The notes: generated by a model from the letters alone, not told the origin. Positions 34,903 through 43,096 are shown, numbered from the stretch's first letter. The stretch: 64,000 nucleotides of DNA from Dietzia sp032248695 (GCF_032248695.1 NZ_JAVHXC010000002.1:434001-498000); one strand, 5' to 3'. Program-made: numbers and translations.

Positions 34903-35772
34903 ATGCAGACCTCGCCTGACCCGGCCACTGACGTCACTTCATCCGGCCGGTCGCAGGTCGTCGTCGAGCGGCACGACGAGATCGCGGTGATCCGGCTCAA
35001 CCGCCCGGACAAGCTCAACGCGGTCACGTCGCAGAACCTGACGGACCTCATCTCCGCCCTCGACACATGCGATGCCGACGATGATGTCCGCGCCGTAGTG
35101 CTCACCGGAACGGGTCGGGCGTTCTGCGCGGGCGCCGACCTCTCGGGGGGCGGGGACACCTTCGTCGCGGAGGCCGACGCGGACACGGGCGAGGCTCCGC
35201 CGGACACCGGCGGGCAGGTGGCGCTACGGATCTACCGGATGACCAAACCGGTCATCTCCGCGATCAACGGTTCCGCCGCCGGGGTGGGCGTGACCATGAC
35301 CCTCCCGACGGACGTCCGCATCGCGGCCGACAACGCCCGGTTCGGATTCGTCTTCACCCGCCGCGGGCTGGTACCCGAGGCGTGTTCGTCCTGGTTCCTG
35401 CCCCGCGTCGTGGGCATCTCGGCGGCAGTGGAATGGACGGTGGGAGGCCGCACCATCCCCGCTACCGAGGCCCTGGAACGCGGCCTGGTCCGCGAACTGC
35501 TCCCCGCCGACGAGGTCCTCCCCCGCGCCCTCGCGCTCGCCCGCGAGATGACCCGCGGAACGGCCCCCGTGTCGGCCGCGCTGACCCGCCAGTTGATGTG
35601 GCGGATGCTCGGCGCGCCCGACCCGGAGGTCGCCCACCGCGCGGAGTCCATCGGGATCTACACCCGCGGGCGGTCCGCCGATATCCGCGCGGGTGTCACC
35701 GCGTTCCTCGCCAAGGAGGAACCGGACTTCCCCGACCGGGTGTCCGACGGACTGCCCGACCTCTTCACCTGA
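34903..35772 (+). CDS. Enoyl-CoA hydratase/isomerase family protein
   Basis: This is a 289-aa crotonase-fold protein. The two oxyanion-hole segments are RAFCAGADLSGGG and INGSAAGVGVTMTLPTDVRIA. The Glu of FTRRGLVPEACSSW occupies the usual catalytic position, while the first Glu of hydratases is replaced by Ala/Gly. That leaves open whether it hydrates, isomerises or does something else. An insert (DTGEAPPDTGG) lies after the first oxyanion loop. ATG 34903 follows TAGCGT (34889-34894) by 8 bases, so the mRNA is nearly leaderless. It probably belongs with the following SDR in acyl-CoA or steroid side-chain breakdown. Confidence 0.87.
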   Translation: MQTSPDPATDVTSSGRSQVVVERHDEIAVIRLNRPDKLNAVTSQNLTDLISALDTCDADDDVRAVVLTGTGRAFCAGADLSGGGDTFVAEADADTGEAPPDTGGQVALRIYRMTKPVISAINGSAAGVGVTMTLPTDVRIAADNARFGFVFTRRGLVPEACSSWFLPRVVGISAAVEWTVGGRTIPATEALERGLVRELLPADEVLPRALALAREMTRGTAPVSAALTRQLMWRMLGAPDPEVAHRAESIGIYTRGRSADIRAGVTAFLAKEEPDFPDRVSDGLPDLFT

Positions 35773-35842
35773 CCCGGGGCCGGCCGCCGTCGCTCGTCCC
35801 CCACCCCTGACCCGCCGCCACCTGCACGTGAAGGAGTAACCC

Positions 35843-36598
35843 ATGAGCACTGTCGACCTCACCGGACGCGTCGCAATAGTCACCGGATCGACGGCCGGAC
35901 TGGGCGCGCGGTTCGCCCACGTGCTGGCCGGGGCCGGCGCCACGGTCATCGTCACCGGCCGCCGGACCGAGCGGCTCACCGAGGTCGTCGACTCGATCAC
36001 CGGGCTCGGCGGAACAGCACACGGCGTGCGGCTCGACGTGGCCGACGCGGGCTCGATCGAGGAGTGTCTCACCGAGGTGACGGAGAGGATCGGCACGCCG
36101 CAGATCCTGGTCAACAACGCGGGAATCCCCGACGCCCGACGCGCGCACAAGATGCCGCTCGAACTGGTGGACGCGGTTCTCGACACCAATATCCGCGGCC
36201 CGTGGCTCATCGCGACCGGAGTGGCACGCCGGCTGATCGCGGCCGAACTCCCGGGCCGGATCGTCAACATCTCGTCGATGAACTCCTTCCACTACGCGGG
36301 TGAGGCGGCCGCGTTGTACGCCACCACCAAGGCGGCGGTGAACCGGATGACCGAGACGCTGGCCGTGGAGTGGGCGCGACACTTCATCAACGTCAACGCC
36401 ATCGCGCCGGGCGCGTTCGAGTCGGAGATGATGGACGGGATGCTCGAGCGGATGGGTGACATCGCGCCGGGCTTCCCCCGTAAGCGGATCGGCCGACAGG
36501 ATCAGTTGGATTCGACGTTGCTCTACCTGGTCTCCGACGCGTCGGACGCGGTCACGGGAACCGTGGTGAAGGTCGACGACGGGCAGATCCACCGCTGA
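35843..36598 (+). CDS. Short-chain dehydrogenase/reductase
   Basis: This is a 251-aa classical SDR with TGSTAGLG near residues 15-22, LVNNAG, a Ser in NISSMNS and the active-site YATTK. It most resembles 3-oxoacyl or hydroxyacyl reductases in pattern; the substrate is unknown. AAGGAG lies 7 bases upstream of ATG 35843. It follows the enoyl-CoA hydratase by 70 bases on the same strand, so the two are probably co-transcribed and act on CoA- or ACP-linked intermediates. Confidence 0.88.
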   Translation: MSTVDLTGRVAIVTGSTAGLGARFAHVLAGAGATVIVTGRRTERLTEVVDSITGLGGTAHGVRLDVADAGSIEECLTEVTERIGTPQILVNNAGIPDARRAHKMPLELVDAVLDTNIRGPWLIATGVARRLIAAELPGRIVNISSMNSFHYAGEAAALYATTKAAVNRMTETLAVEWARHFINVNAIAPGAFESEMMDGMLERMGDIAPGFPRKRIGRQDQLDSTLLYLVSDASDAVTGTVVKVDDGQIHR

Positions 36599-36653
36599 CA
36601 CGGGCCGAGCCGCGGGACGCGCGACTCGGCCCACCCCGGCTCGCGGCGTCAGC

Positions 36654-37172
36654 TCACTGTGCCCCGCACCGCGCGAGGTCGGTCTCCACCAGCGGTTCGC
36701 CGACGGGGGTCACGTAGGTCACCATGAGCACCACGTCCTCGGTCCCTTCGTTGAACGCCTCGTGAGGGAGTTTGGCGTCCTCGACGATCGCCTCGCCCGC
36801 GTGGAAGGTGCGGGATCCTCCCGGGAAGGACTCGGAATAGTGGGTGATCTGTCCCTGCTTGACCACACCGATGAGCTGCCCGTGGTGGCAGTGCATGGTG
36901 GTTCCGGTGCCGGCGCTGATCGTGATCTCCCGGAACGTCACGGCCACGCCGTCCTCACCGGCGACGGCCACCTCGACCGGATCCTCCTGCAGACCCTGCA
37001 CGATGTCCACGGCGAGGACCGGCTGCGATCCCCTGATCGGCGAGGCGGGAGGGGGCGTCACCGACGCATCGGGGCTGAGGCCTCCGGACTCGTCGGAACC
37101 ACATGCCGAGGCTGCGAGGACGCAGGCCCCTGCGAGAAGGGCTGTGCCGCGTCGGAGCGCTCTGTGCCGCAT
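36654..37172 (-). CDS. Cupin-domain lipoprotein (paralogue A)
   Basis: This is a 172-aa exported lipoprotein. The signal (LAASAC lipobox near residues 18-23) is followed by a short Pro linker and one cupin barrel. The metal-type motif begins HCHHGQLIGVV, continues through GEAIVEDAKLPHEAFNEG, and ends VTPVGEPLVETDLARC. ATG 37172 is preferred over 37205 because it gives a clean lipoprotein signal with GAGG upstream. Two close relatives lie at 57109 and 57888. All share the HCHHGQ site and a final Cys. The function is unknown, perhaps metal or small-molecule binding at the envelope. Confidence 0.75.
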   Translation of the reverse strand: MRHRALRRGTALLAGACVLAASACGSDESGGLSPDASVTPPPASPIRGSQPVLAVDIVQGLQEDPVEVAVAGEDGVAVTFREITISAGTGTTMHCHHGQLIGVVKQGQITHYSESFPGGSRTFHAGEAIVEDAKLPHEAFNEGTEDVVLMVTYVTPVGEPLVETDLARCGAQ

Positions 37173-37290
37173 AGGTGGAACCTCGAGTCTGGCTCGGATC
37201 GGCACCAGGGGCGTGTCGACCGTGGGGTCACGCTAGCGCAGCCCGCAACCTGAGAACAGCGAAATGTTGACATAGCCCCCGAGACGAAGT

Positions 37291-37332
37291 GTGTTCCGCG
37301 CGCCCCCATCTCGGAGAGGACGCGCGGAACAC
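37291..37332 (-). terminator. Terminator of the Ohr-like gene
   Basis: GTGTTCCGCGCG (37291-37302) pairs perfectly with 37321-37332 around an 18-base loop, 30 bases past the stop of the minus-strand OsmC/Ohr gene. Confidence 0.7.
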
Positions 37333-37361
37333 CGCCCGGCTCACACGGGTGCGGGTTGGGC

Positions 37362-37787
37362 TCAGTCCTCGGCGACGGAGACACTGACCTCGATGTTGCC
37401 CTCCACGGCGCGGGAGTAGGGGTACATCGCGTGGGCGAGCTTCGCCAGCTCGTCGGCCTGGCCGGATTCGAGCCCGGGGATGATCACCTCGAGTTGGACG
37501 GCGAGGTCGATGCTCTCCTCGCCCGAGCGCACCAGGGAGACGCGGGCGCCCACGGACGAACCGTCGATCGTGACCTTCTTCTGCCGCGCCGCGCTCTGCA
37601 GGGCGGAGTGGAAGCAGGCGGCGTAGCCGGCGGCGAACAGCTGCTCGGGGTTGTTGCCCTCCCCCGACCCGCCGAGTTCCTCGGGCGGGGCCAGCTCCAG
37701 GTCCACGGCCTTGTCGGCGGTGGCCACGTGGCCGTCGCGGCCTCCCCCGGTGGACAGGGCTTCAACGGTGTAGAGAGCATCGGACAT
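37362..37787 (-). CDS. OsmC/Ohr-family peroxiredoxin-like protein
   Basis: This is a 141-aa Ohr-type protein with DALYTVEALSTGGGRDGHV, the peroxidatic Cys in GYAACFHSAL, and the C-terminal PYSRAVEGNIEVSV block. In canonical Ohr this block reads CPYS and supplies the resolving Cys; here it is MYPYSRA, so that Cys is a Tyr. The protein therefore cannot form the usual intramolecular disulfide and may act with an external thiol. Start ATG 37787 has GGAGGAG upstream. Confidence 0.88.
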   Translation of the reverse strand: MSDALYTVEALSTGGGRDGHVATADKAVDLELAPPEELGGSGEGNNPEQLFAAGYAACFHSALQSAARQKKVTIDGSSVGARVSLVRSGEESIDLAVQLEVIIPGLESGQADELAKLAHAMYPYSRAVEGNIEVSVSVAED

Positions 37788-37972
37788 CGCGTTCTCCTCC
37801 AGGTGTGGGGTGCAGGTGTGGCCCAACGTACGCCGCCGGAGCGGGCGTTGTCGGGGGCCGCCGAGCCCCTTCCGGCGACCGCGAGTGATTCGGAGCCGCT
37901 CGGTGCCCGGATGCGAGCCGACCGCCCGATGCCGTCCACCAGCGTGGACAGAGCTCGGCGTGCCTCCGCTGC

Positions 37973-38689
37973 TCAGCGGCGGGCCATCTCCTCTTGACGC
38001 TCTCCGGGCTCACCCCGGCCCTGGTCGTCGCGCTTGAGCTTCAGGAGCCGCCGCACGCGCTTGATGACGAACCACAGCAGCAGCACGGCGATGATCGCCA
38101 GTACCAGGTTGGACAGCACGCCGCTCCACTGCTCGAGGACGGGCTTGATGGCGGGTCCGAAGGCGTAGCCGGAGCCGATCCAGATGGCGTTCCACACGCC
38201 GGACCCGAGCAGGGTGTAGGCGGTGAAATTCACCAGCGGCATGCGTTCGATGCCGGCGGGGATGGAGATGAACGAGCGCACGAGCGGCACGCAGCGGCCC
38301 AGCAGGACGGCGACGCCACCCCACTTCGCGAAGAACGCCTCGGCCTTGTCGAAGTCCTCGTACTCGAGCAGGGGGATGCGTCCGACGAGTCGTCTCGTGC
38401 GGTTGCGGCCGAGCGCGGCGCCGATGGCGTACCAGATCCAGGCGCCGAGGAGCGCTCCCAGGGTCGCCGCCGCCCAGGCGAGCCAGAAGTTCATCCGCCC
38501 CTCGTAGGCGAGGAATCCGGCGCCGGGCAGGACGGCCTCGGAGGGGATGGGCGGCAGGAACGTCTCGAGCAGGATCGCGATTCCCACGCCGAGCTCCCCG
38601 AGGGTCTCCATGAGCTGGAGGATCCACCCGATGAACCCCTCGTATCCGGCGGAGGGGTCGGTGGGCGATGTGGCGGCGAGTGTCAGCAC
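37973..38689 (-). CDS. DedA-family membrane protein
   Basis: This is a 238-aa membrane protein of the DedA/SNARE-associated family. It shows ETFLPPIPSEAVLPGAGFLAYEG, the re-entrant GR(C)VPLVRSFISIPAG motif and about five helices, with a basic C-terminal tail. DedA proteins flip undecaprenyl phosphate or phospholipids. GTG 38689 lies seven bases after a minus-strand TACACT element, implying a leaderless transcript. The gene is separated from Ohr by 185 bases and probably transcribed alone. Confidence 0.9.
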   Translation of the reverse strand: MLTLAATSPTDPSAGYEGFIGWILQLMETLGELGVGIAILLETFLPPIPSEAVLPGAGFLAYEGRMNFWLAWAAATLGALLGAWIWYAIGAALGRNRTRRLVGRIPLLEYEDFDKAEAFFAKWGGVAVLLGRCVPLVRSFISIPAGIERMPLVNFTAYTLLGSGVWNAIWIGSGYAFGPAIKPVLEQWSGVLSNLVLAIIAVLLLWFVIKRVRRLLKLKRDDQGRGEPGERQEEMARR

Positions 38690-38800
38690 AGGGGAAAGTG
38701 TAGGGGTTTTCCGCGCCCGGCCCGGTTCCCCGCGTAGCGGCGGGGGCGGGCGATGCGGGGGTCGATAGCGGTCACGACGGTGGCGGCGGTGGCGACGACC

Positions 38801-39502
38801 TCACTCCGGGGAGCCCGCCGCGTACGCGGCGGCGAGGTCCCGCAGAGCGGCGTGGTCCTCCCCCAACAGGTTCATGGGCGAGCGACGGCCGACGAGACCG
38901 TGACTCGGTGTGGCCCACCATGCCGCCGCGAGGTCAGGGTGGTGGCCCGCGTCGAGGAGGCGATTGACCACGGCCACGATGTTGTCGGGCCGTCGGGGGT
39001 CGAAGTGGGCCAGTTGGAACACCGGGTAGACCCATCGGCGGTCCCCGCGCAGGGCGATGAGCCGACCCTCGCGTGCGAACGTCCGCAGCGAGTCGGCGGG
39101 GGCGGAGGCCGGGAGGACGCCGCGTCGGGTGAGTATGTCGCCCGCCTCTGTCGAGCACACGTGGGGCAGCTGGAGCACCACGCTTCGGGTCGCGCGGGAG
39201 ATCGTGGCGCGTCGGCTCATCGCGGCAGCACTCGCCGGGCCCCGCAGCGGGTCACGGGTTCGATCCCCTGTCGCCGCGCGTCCGGGGACCCGCACCGGAT
39301 CACTGATGGGATCACCGAGCGCGATGCGTCCGGCCCGCAGGGCGCGGTCGATCTGGGCGGCGACTCCGCTGTAGGCGCCGCGTCGGCGTAGTTCCTTGAC
39401 GACGGCGTCGGCGAACTGGTGGTCATCGAGCTCTCTGAGGGCGCGATCCACCCTGGCCGCGGACCCTGTCCCCGGCGTGATCACCCGATTCTGAACTGCC
39501 AT
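38801..39502 (-). CDS. Protein with ParS/MbcA-like C-terminal domain (antitoxin-like, no toxin partner)
   Basis: This 233-aa protein is not firmly recognised. Residues 1-60 contain predicted helices with basic patches. The middle contains a possible helix-turn-helix (CSTEAGDILTRRGVLP, then LRTFAREGRLIALRGDRRW). The C-terminus (VNRLLDAGHHPDLAAAWWATPSHGLVGRRSPMNLL, positions 38850-38960 region) resembles the toxin-binding ParS/DUF2384 domain of MbcA/Xre antitoxins. No RES-type toxin gene is adjacent on either side. The 260 bases upstream (39503-39762) are AT-richer than the surroundings and hold no supported gene. Confidence 0.5.
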   Translation of the reverse strand: MAVQNRVITPGTGSAARVDRALRELDDHQFADAVVKELRRRGAYSGVAAQIDRALRAGRIALGDPISDPVRVPGRAATGDRTRDPLRGPASAAAMSRRATISRATRSVVLQLPHVCSTEAGDILTRRGVLPASAPADSLRTFAREGRLIALRGDRRWVYPVFQLAHFDPRRPDNIVAVVNRLLDAGHHPDLAAAWWATPSHGLVGRRSPMNLLGEDHAALRDLAAAYAAGSPE

Positions 39503-39762
39503 CGCGACCACCCACCTTCTGGGCGGAATTTTAGTGCCGTCGACGTCAGCGCGGAATACGGAATCCGTGCCGCCGCGTAAAGATCGCGTTAACGGCACTT
39601 TCGGGCGGCCGCGAGCTCCGGGGACGCCTCCGGTCCGACCTCGCCGTCCGACCCGCCTGGCACTGCGGTGAAGTAGACGCCGCCAAGGAACACACACCTG
39701 ACGGCCGAATCCCATAGTACGGGCGTTTTGCATTCCGCACTCATGTTTCCGCGGTTCTCGTC

Positions 39763-40953
39763 TCACTGAGCACGCCTCAACTCGGCCGCCCGCCGCGCGA
39801 GGAACCGCCGCTCGGGCATCGACGTCGCCTCCGCCGCGGCACGCGCGTAGAGCTCCGCGGCCACGCCGACCTCCCCGGCCTCGGCGTGGAGATGGGCCCG
39901 CGCCGCGGTACGCCGGGGCACCGTGTCCGGTACCCCGGCCAGGGCGGCGAGCCCGGCGTGCGGGCCGTCGGCGTGCCCCACCGCGACCGCCCTGCCCAAC
40001 CGGGCGACCGGGCTGTCGCGAATCGCGAGCAATTCGTCGTACCACTCGACGATCTGCACCCAGTCCGTCTCGGCGGCAGACCGCGCATCGGCGTGCAGCG
40101 CGGCGATCGCCGCCTGCGCCTGATACTCCCCCAGCTGATCGCTCGAGAGCGCTGCCCGCAGGATCGCGATCCCCTCCGCGATCGCGTCCGCGTCCCATCT
40201 GGTGCGGTCCTGCTCGGCGAGGGGGATGAGCTCGTCGTCGTCGCCCCCCTGCCCCGCGCCGGGCCCGCGCCCGCCAGCCCCACCTCGCGCCGCGCCCCCG
40301 AACCGCGCCGGACGGCGCGCGTGGTGCAGCACCATCAGCGCGAGCAACCCACGCACCTCGGGGTGGTCGACGATCGCGGCGAGCTGCCGCGTCAGGCGCA
40401 GCGCTTCGGCGGCCAGGTCGACCTCGCCTGTGTACCCCTCGTTGAAGACCAGGTAGAGGACGCGCAGGACCGTCGCGACGTCGCCGGGTCGGTCCAGGCG
40501 GTGACCGGCGAGGGTGCGTTTGGCGCGGCTGATGCGCTGCGCCATGGTCGCCTCGGGGACGAGGAACGCCCACGCGATCTGACGTGTCGTCAGGCCGCCC
40601 ACGGCGCGGAGGGTCAGCGCGATCGCCGACGGCATCGGCAGCGCCGGGTGCGCGCACAGGAAGTAGAGCCAGAGGGAGTCGTCGACGACGAGCGGCGCGG
40701 ACTCCGGCTCCCCCACCGCCCGTTGCTCGCGGCGCCGGCGGGCCGTGTCCGAACGGGCGGAGTCGAGGAACTTGCGCCACGCCACCGCGATCAGCCAGGC
40801 GCGCGGGTCGCGCGGCGGGTCGGTACACCAGACCCGCAGGGCGTCCACCAGGGCGTCCTGGACGGCGTCCTCGGCCGCGGCGAAGTCGGCTCCGCGGCGG
40901 ACGAGGGCGTTGATCACCTGCGGCGTCAGTGCCCGCAGGTCGGGAGCGGTCAT
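39763..40953 (-). CDS. ECF42-type RNA polymerase sigma factor with long C-terminal extension
   Basis: This is a 396-aa protein. Sigma region 2 (AAAEDAVQDALVDALRVW, RAWLIAVAWRKFLD) and region 4 (LTTRQIAWAFLVPEATMAQRISRAK) are followed by a DUF6596/TPR-like extension of about 200 residues (TVLRVLYLVFNEGY onward). This is the ECF42 layout, whose extension is needed for activity and which normally sits next to a DGPF/YCII gene. Here that gene is 1.7 kb upstream (42686). A Gly-rich insert (GGAARGGAGGRGPGAGQGG) interrupts the extension. AGGAGG supports ATG 40953. Confidence 0.87.
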   Translation of the reverse strand: MTAPDLRALTPQVINALVRRGADFAAAEDAVQDALVDALRVWCTDPPRDPRAWLIAVAWRKFLDSARSDTARRRREQRAVGEPESAPLVVDDSLWLYFLCAHPALPMPSAIALTLRAVGGLTTRQIAWAFLVPEATMAQRISRAKRTLAGHRLDRPGDVATVLRVLYLVFNEGYTGEVDLAAEALRLTRQLAAIVDHPEVRGLLALMVLHHARRPARFGGAARGGAGGRGPGAGQGGDDDELIPLAEQDRTRWDADAIAEGIAILRAALSSDQLGEYQAQAAIAALHADARSAAETDWVQIVEWYDELLAIRDSPVARLGRAVAVGHADGPHAGLAALAGVPDTVPRRTAARAHLHAEAGEVGVAAELYARAAAEATSMPERRFLARRAAELRRAQ

Positions 40954-40969
40954 GGCCGCCCTCCTCAGG

Positions 40970-41239
40970 TCACGACGTGCGCGGGTTGCCCTTCTGCAGG
41001 CGGTCAATGTGCTCGGACGCCTCGGCCTTGGTCAGCGTCGCCGGGAGCTCTTCGCCGGCCTCGCGGGCGAGGGTGTCGAGGTAGCTCTTCTGCGCCTCGG
41101 TCATGGGCTCGTCGCCGGTGACCCAGTCATCGGGGTCGCGTCGGATCGAGCCCCCGCCGGCGCTGCTGCCCTCGGGATAAGGCGCGCCGAGGGTCTCTTC
41201 CCGGGGGTTCTGGCTGGCGTCGGGTGTCGGGGAGGTCAT
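40970..41239 (-). CDS. DUF3072 family protein
   Basis: This is an 89-aa cytosolic protein with the complete DUF3072 pattern: DPDDWVTGDEPMTEAQKSYL, AREAGEELPATLTKAEASEH, IDRLQ. The role is unknown, and the domain resembles stress-related small helical proteins of actinobacteria. It starts at ATG 41239 and ends 16 bases before the ECF42 sigma start, so it probably leads the sigma-factor transcript. Confidence 0.85.
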   Translation of the reverse strand: MTSPTPDASQNPREETLGAPYPEGSSAGGGSIRRDPDDWVTGDEPMTEAQKSYLDTLAREAGEELPATLTKAEASEHIDRLQKGNPRTS

Positions 41240-41290
41240 GCCCGCACGCTACGCCCGCGCCGGGGGCCGGACCACCGCCTGCGGGCCCGC

Positions 41291-41360
41291 CAGGTGGCCC
41301 GGCGGCCCTGGCAGGTGGCCCTGGCAGGTGGCCCCGGCAGGCGGCCCGTCGGGCCCTGGC
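41291..41360. repeat. 13-bp tandem repeats next to the 76-bp repeat
   Basis: CAGGTGGCCCTGG-type units begin at 41291 (diverged), 41312, 41325 and 41338. They end immediately at the left border of the 76-bp repeat. Nothing in this stretch is coding. Confidence 0.7.
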
Positions 41361-41436
41361 CTCGTCGAGTGGTCAGAAACGCGCGGAATCCACGCTCGCC
41401 TTCTGGCGAAACGTGCGCGAAATCGACCCCACGATG
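41361..41436 (+). repeat. 76-bp dispersed repeat, copy A
   Basis: It starts CTCGTCGAGTGGTCAGAAAC and ends CGAAATCGACCCCACGATG. The first 25 and last 19 bases are almost identical to copies at 42507-42582 (same orientation) and 62222-62297 (opposite). The middle 16 bases vary. It lies on the left side of the DUF559 gene. Confidence 0.88.
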
Positions 41437-41587
41437 CCGGGGCGCGACTCACCGTCCGAGCCCCGGGCGTTCGATGCCGGCCCTCGCCCGCCCGCAGTTG
41501 TCCACAGGCCCGAGTTATCCACAATCCACCCCGAGATCAGGCGCCGATCCTCCGGGCGCCGCCGGTGGCTGCGTCAGAGTCACAGCC

Positions 41588-42460
41588 ATGACCGAACCAC
41601 GACGCGGGCCCGGCCGCCTCTCCCCCGGACCGCGGCGCACGACCGAACTGCATGCGGTGTTCGGGACCCATCGCGCCCCGAAGAACTACCGCCGGGTCCA
41701 CCAGGGGGTCTGGGAGCCCGTCGACGCGCGCACCACGCCGATCACCCGTCTGGCCGCGGCGACACTGGCGTGCCCGCACGCAGTGGCCACCGGCTGGCTC
41801 GCCGCGGAGATCCACGGCCATCCGTGGGTTCCCCGCGACTACCCGGTCGAAGTCGCTGTCGGACGGAGGCGGGTGCGTCGACCGGGGATCACCGCGCGGC
41901 GCTACGAGATCCCGGACGCGCACGTCGACACCATCCTCGCTGCGGACGGCAGTCCACTCCGCCTCGCAAGCCCGGAGTGGGCGATGTTCGACCTGGCCAG
42001 GCACCTCGACCGGACGGAAGCGATGGTCGCGCTCGACGGCGGTTGCCGCATGGGGGCAGGCCTCGATGTGCGGTCCGCGATTCCCGACCTCCTCGCCCGG
42101 TACCCACAGCGGCGGGGCTGCCGCATCGCGCTCGAACGTTGCGCCCTGGTCGAGCCGCGAACGGAGTCCCCGATGGAAACCAGACTCAGGTTGTTCCTGA
42201 TCGACCTGGGGTTGACCGACTTCCGCATCCAGTTCGCACCGCCGGGACTGCCGTATCGGGTGGACTTCGTGTTCGTGGAGCGCAAGGTCGCGGTGGAGTA
42301 CGACGGGGCCGGCCATCGAACCGCCGCCCAGCACGGTCGCGACGTCGAGCGTCTGAACCGCCTCCGCGCGGCCGGGTGGCGGGTCATCCAGGTGACGGCG
42401 TCCATCTTCTACCGGCGCCGCGAGGAGCTGGCCGCGCAACTCCTCGCGGCGCTGGCCTGA
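41588..42460 (+). CDS. AbiEi-like/DUF559 protein with predicted nuclease-fold C-terminus
   Basis: This is a 290-aa protein. The N-terminal 180 residues follow the type IV antitoxin AbiEi-like layout: GVWEPVDARTTPITRLAAAT, SPEWAMFDLARHL. The C-terminal DUF559 domain has restriction-endonuclease-like residues: the Glu in PMETRLRLFL, Asp in VDFVFVERKVAVEYDG, and H in GAGH. It is related to Vsr-like nucleases, but activity is not proven. ATG 41588 follows an AC-rich leader without a clear ribosome-binding site. It is flanked by direct copies of the 76-bp repeat and splits the ECF42/DGPF gene pair, so it may be an acquired cargo gene. Confidence 0.8.
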   Translation: MTEPRRGPGRLSPGPRRTTELHAVFGTHRAPKNYRRVHQGVWEPVDARTTPITRLAAATLACPHAVATGWLAAEIHGHPWVPRDYPVEVAVGRRRVRRPGITARRYEIPDAHVDTILAADGSPLRLASPEWAMFDLARHLDRTEAMVALDGGCRMGAGLDVRSAIPDLLARYPQRRGCRIALERCALVEPRTESPMETRLRLFLIDLGLTDFRIQFAPPGLPYRVDFVFVERKVAVEYDGAGHRTAAQHGRDVERLNRLRAAGWRVIQVTASIFYRRREELAAQLLAALA

Positions 42461-42464
42461 GAAG

Positions 42465-42502
42465 GGCCGAGACGCACCCCTCTGGGGCGCGTCGACTCGG
42501 CC
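42465..42502 (+). terminator. Terminator of the DUF559 gene
   Basis: GGCCGAG (42465-42471) pairs with CTCGGCC (42496-42502). ACGC/GCGT and CCCC/GGGG form the inner stem. It ends four bases before repeat copy B. Confidence 0.6.
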
Positions 42503-42506
42503 GGAT

Positions 42507-42582
42507 CTCGTCGAGTGGTCACAAACGCGCGCCTGCTCGAAGTGCCACCTGGGACGACGTGATCGAAATCGACCCCGCGATG
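42507..42582 (+). repeat. 76-bp dispersed repeat, copy B
   Basis: It has the same 76-base length and orientation as copy A, with CTCGTCGAGTGGTCACAAAC at the start and CGAAATCGACCCCGCGATG at the end. With copy A it brackets the DUF559 gene as direct repeats 1,146 bases apart. Confidence 0.88.
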
Positions 42583-42685
42583 ATCGGCATGCGCCGGTGG
42601 GCCGGCGGCGGGCTCACGCCGACGGGCCGGTAGCGGCACGCGGCGGTGGGTAGCGGGCGCACACCGACGGCCCGGACGCGGGCGC

Positions 42686-43096
42686 TCAGTCCTCGATCTC
42701 GGTCGGCGCGGTGAGCAGCGGCCGCAACTCGAGCCACTCGCGGATCGGCTCACCACCCGGGCCCGGAGCCGCGGACAGCTCACCCGCCAACTCGACGGCC
42801 CTGTCGTAGTCCGCGACATCGATGATCATCCAGCCGGCGATGAGATCCTTGGTCTCCGCGAAGGGGCCATCGGTCAGCGGGGGCCTACCCTCGCCGTCGT
42901 ACCGCACCCACGTCCCCGACTCCGACAGCGCGTGGGAGTCCACGTACTCCCCGCTCTCCCGCAGCCGGTTGGCGAAATCCTCCATGTACTGGAAGTGCGC
43001 GGACGCCTCCTCGGAGGTCCACTCCCCCAGCGGCGGATAGGTGGGTTCCTCGGGCGCGGAGCCGCGATAGTGCTTGAGTAACAGGTACTTGGCCAT
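42686..43096 (-). CDS. DGPF/YCII-family protein (ECF42 partner)
   Basis: This is a 136-aa YCII-related protein with KYLLLKHYRGSAPEEP, a long helix, and the diagnostic LTDGPFAETKDLIAGWMIIDV containing DGPF. Such proteins are the conserved genomic partners and targets of ECF42 sigma factors and may be small enzymes or sensors. It starts at ATG 43096 with AGGAGGA upstream. It is separated from the sigma gene by the DUF3072 gene, the two 76-bp repeats and the DUF559 gene. Confidence 0.9.
   Translation of the reverse strand: MAKYLLLKHYRGSAPEEPTYPPLGEWTSEEASAHFQYMEDFANRLRESGEYVDSHALSESGTWVRYDGEGRPPLTDGPFAETKDLIAGWMIIDVADYDRAVELAGELSAAPGPGGEPIREWLELRPLLTAPTEIED

Noticed and set aside
39546..39740. 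64-codon minus-strand frame between the ParS-like and ECF42 genes
   Set aside because: It has no ribosome-binding site and no domain pattern, and its basic composition is typical of a random frame.
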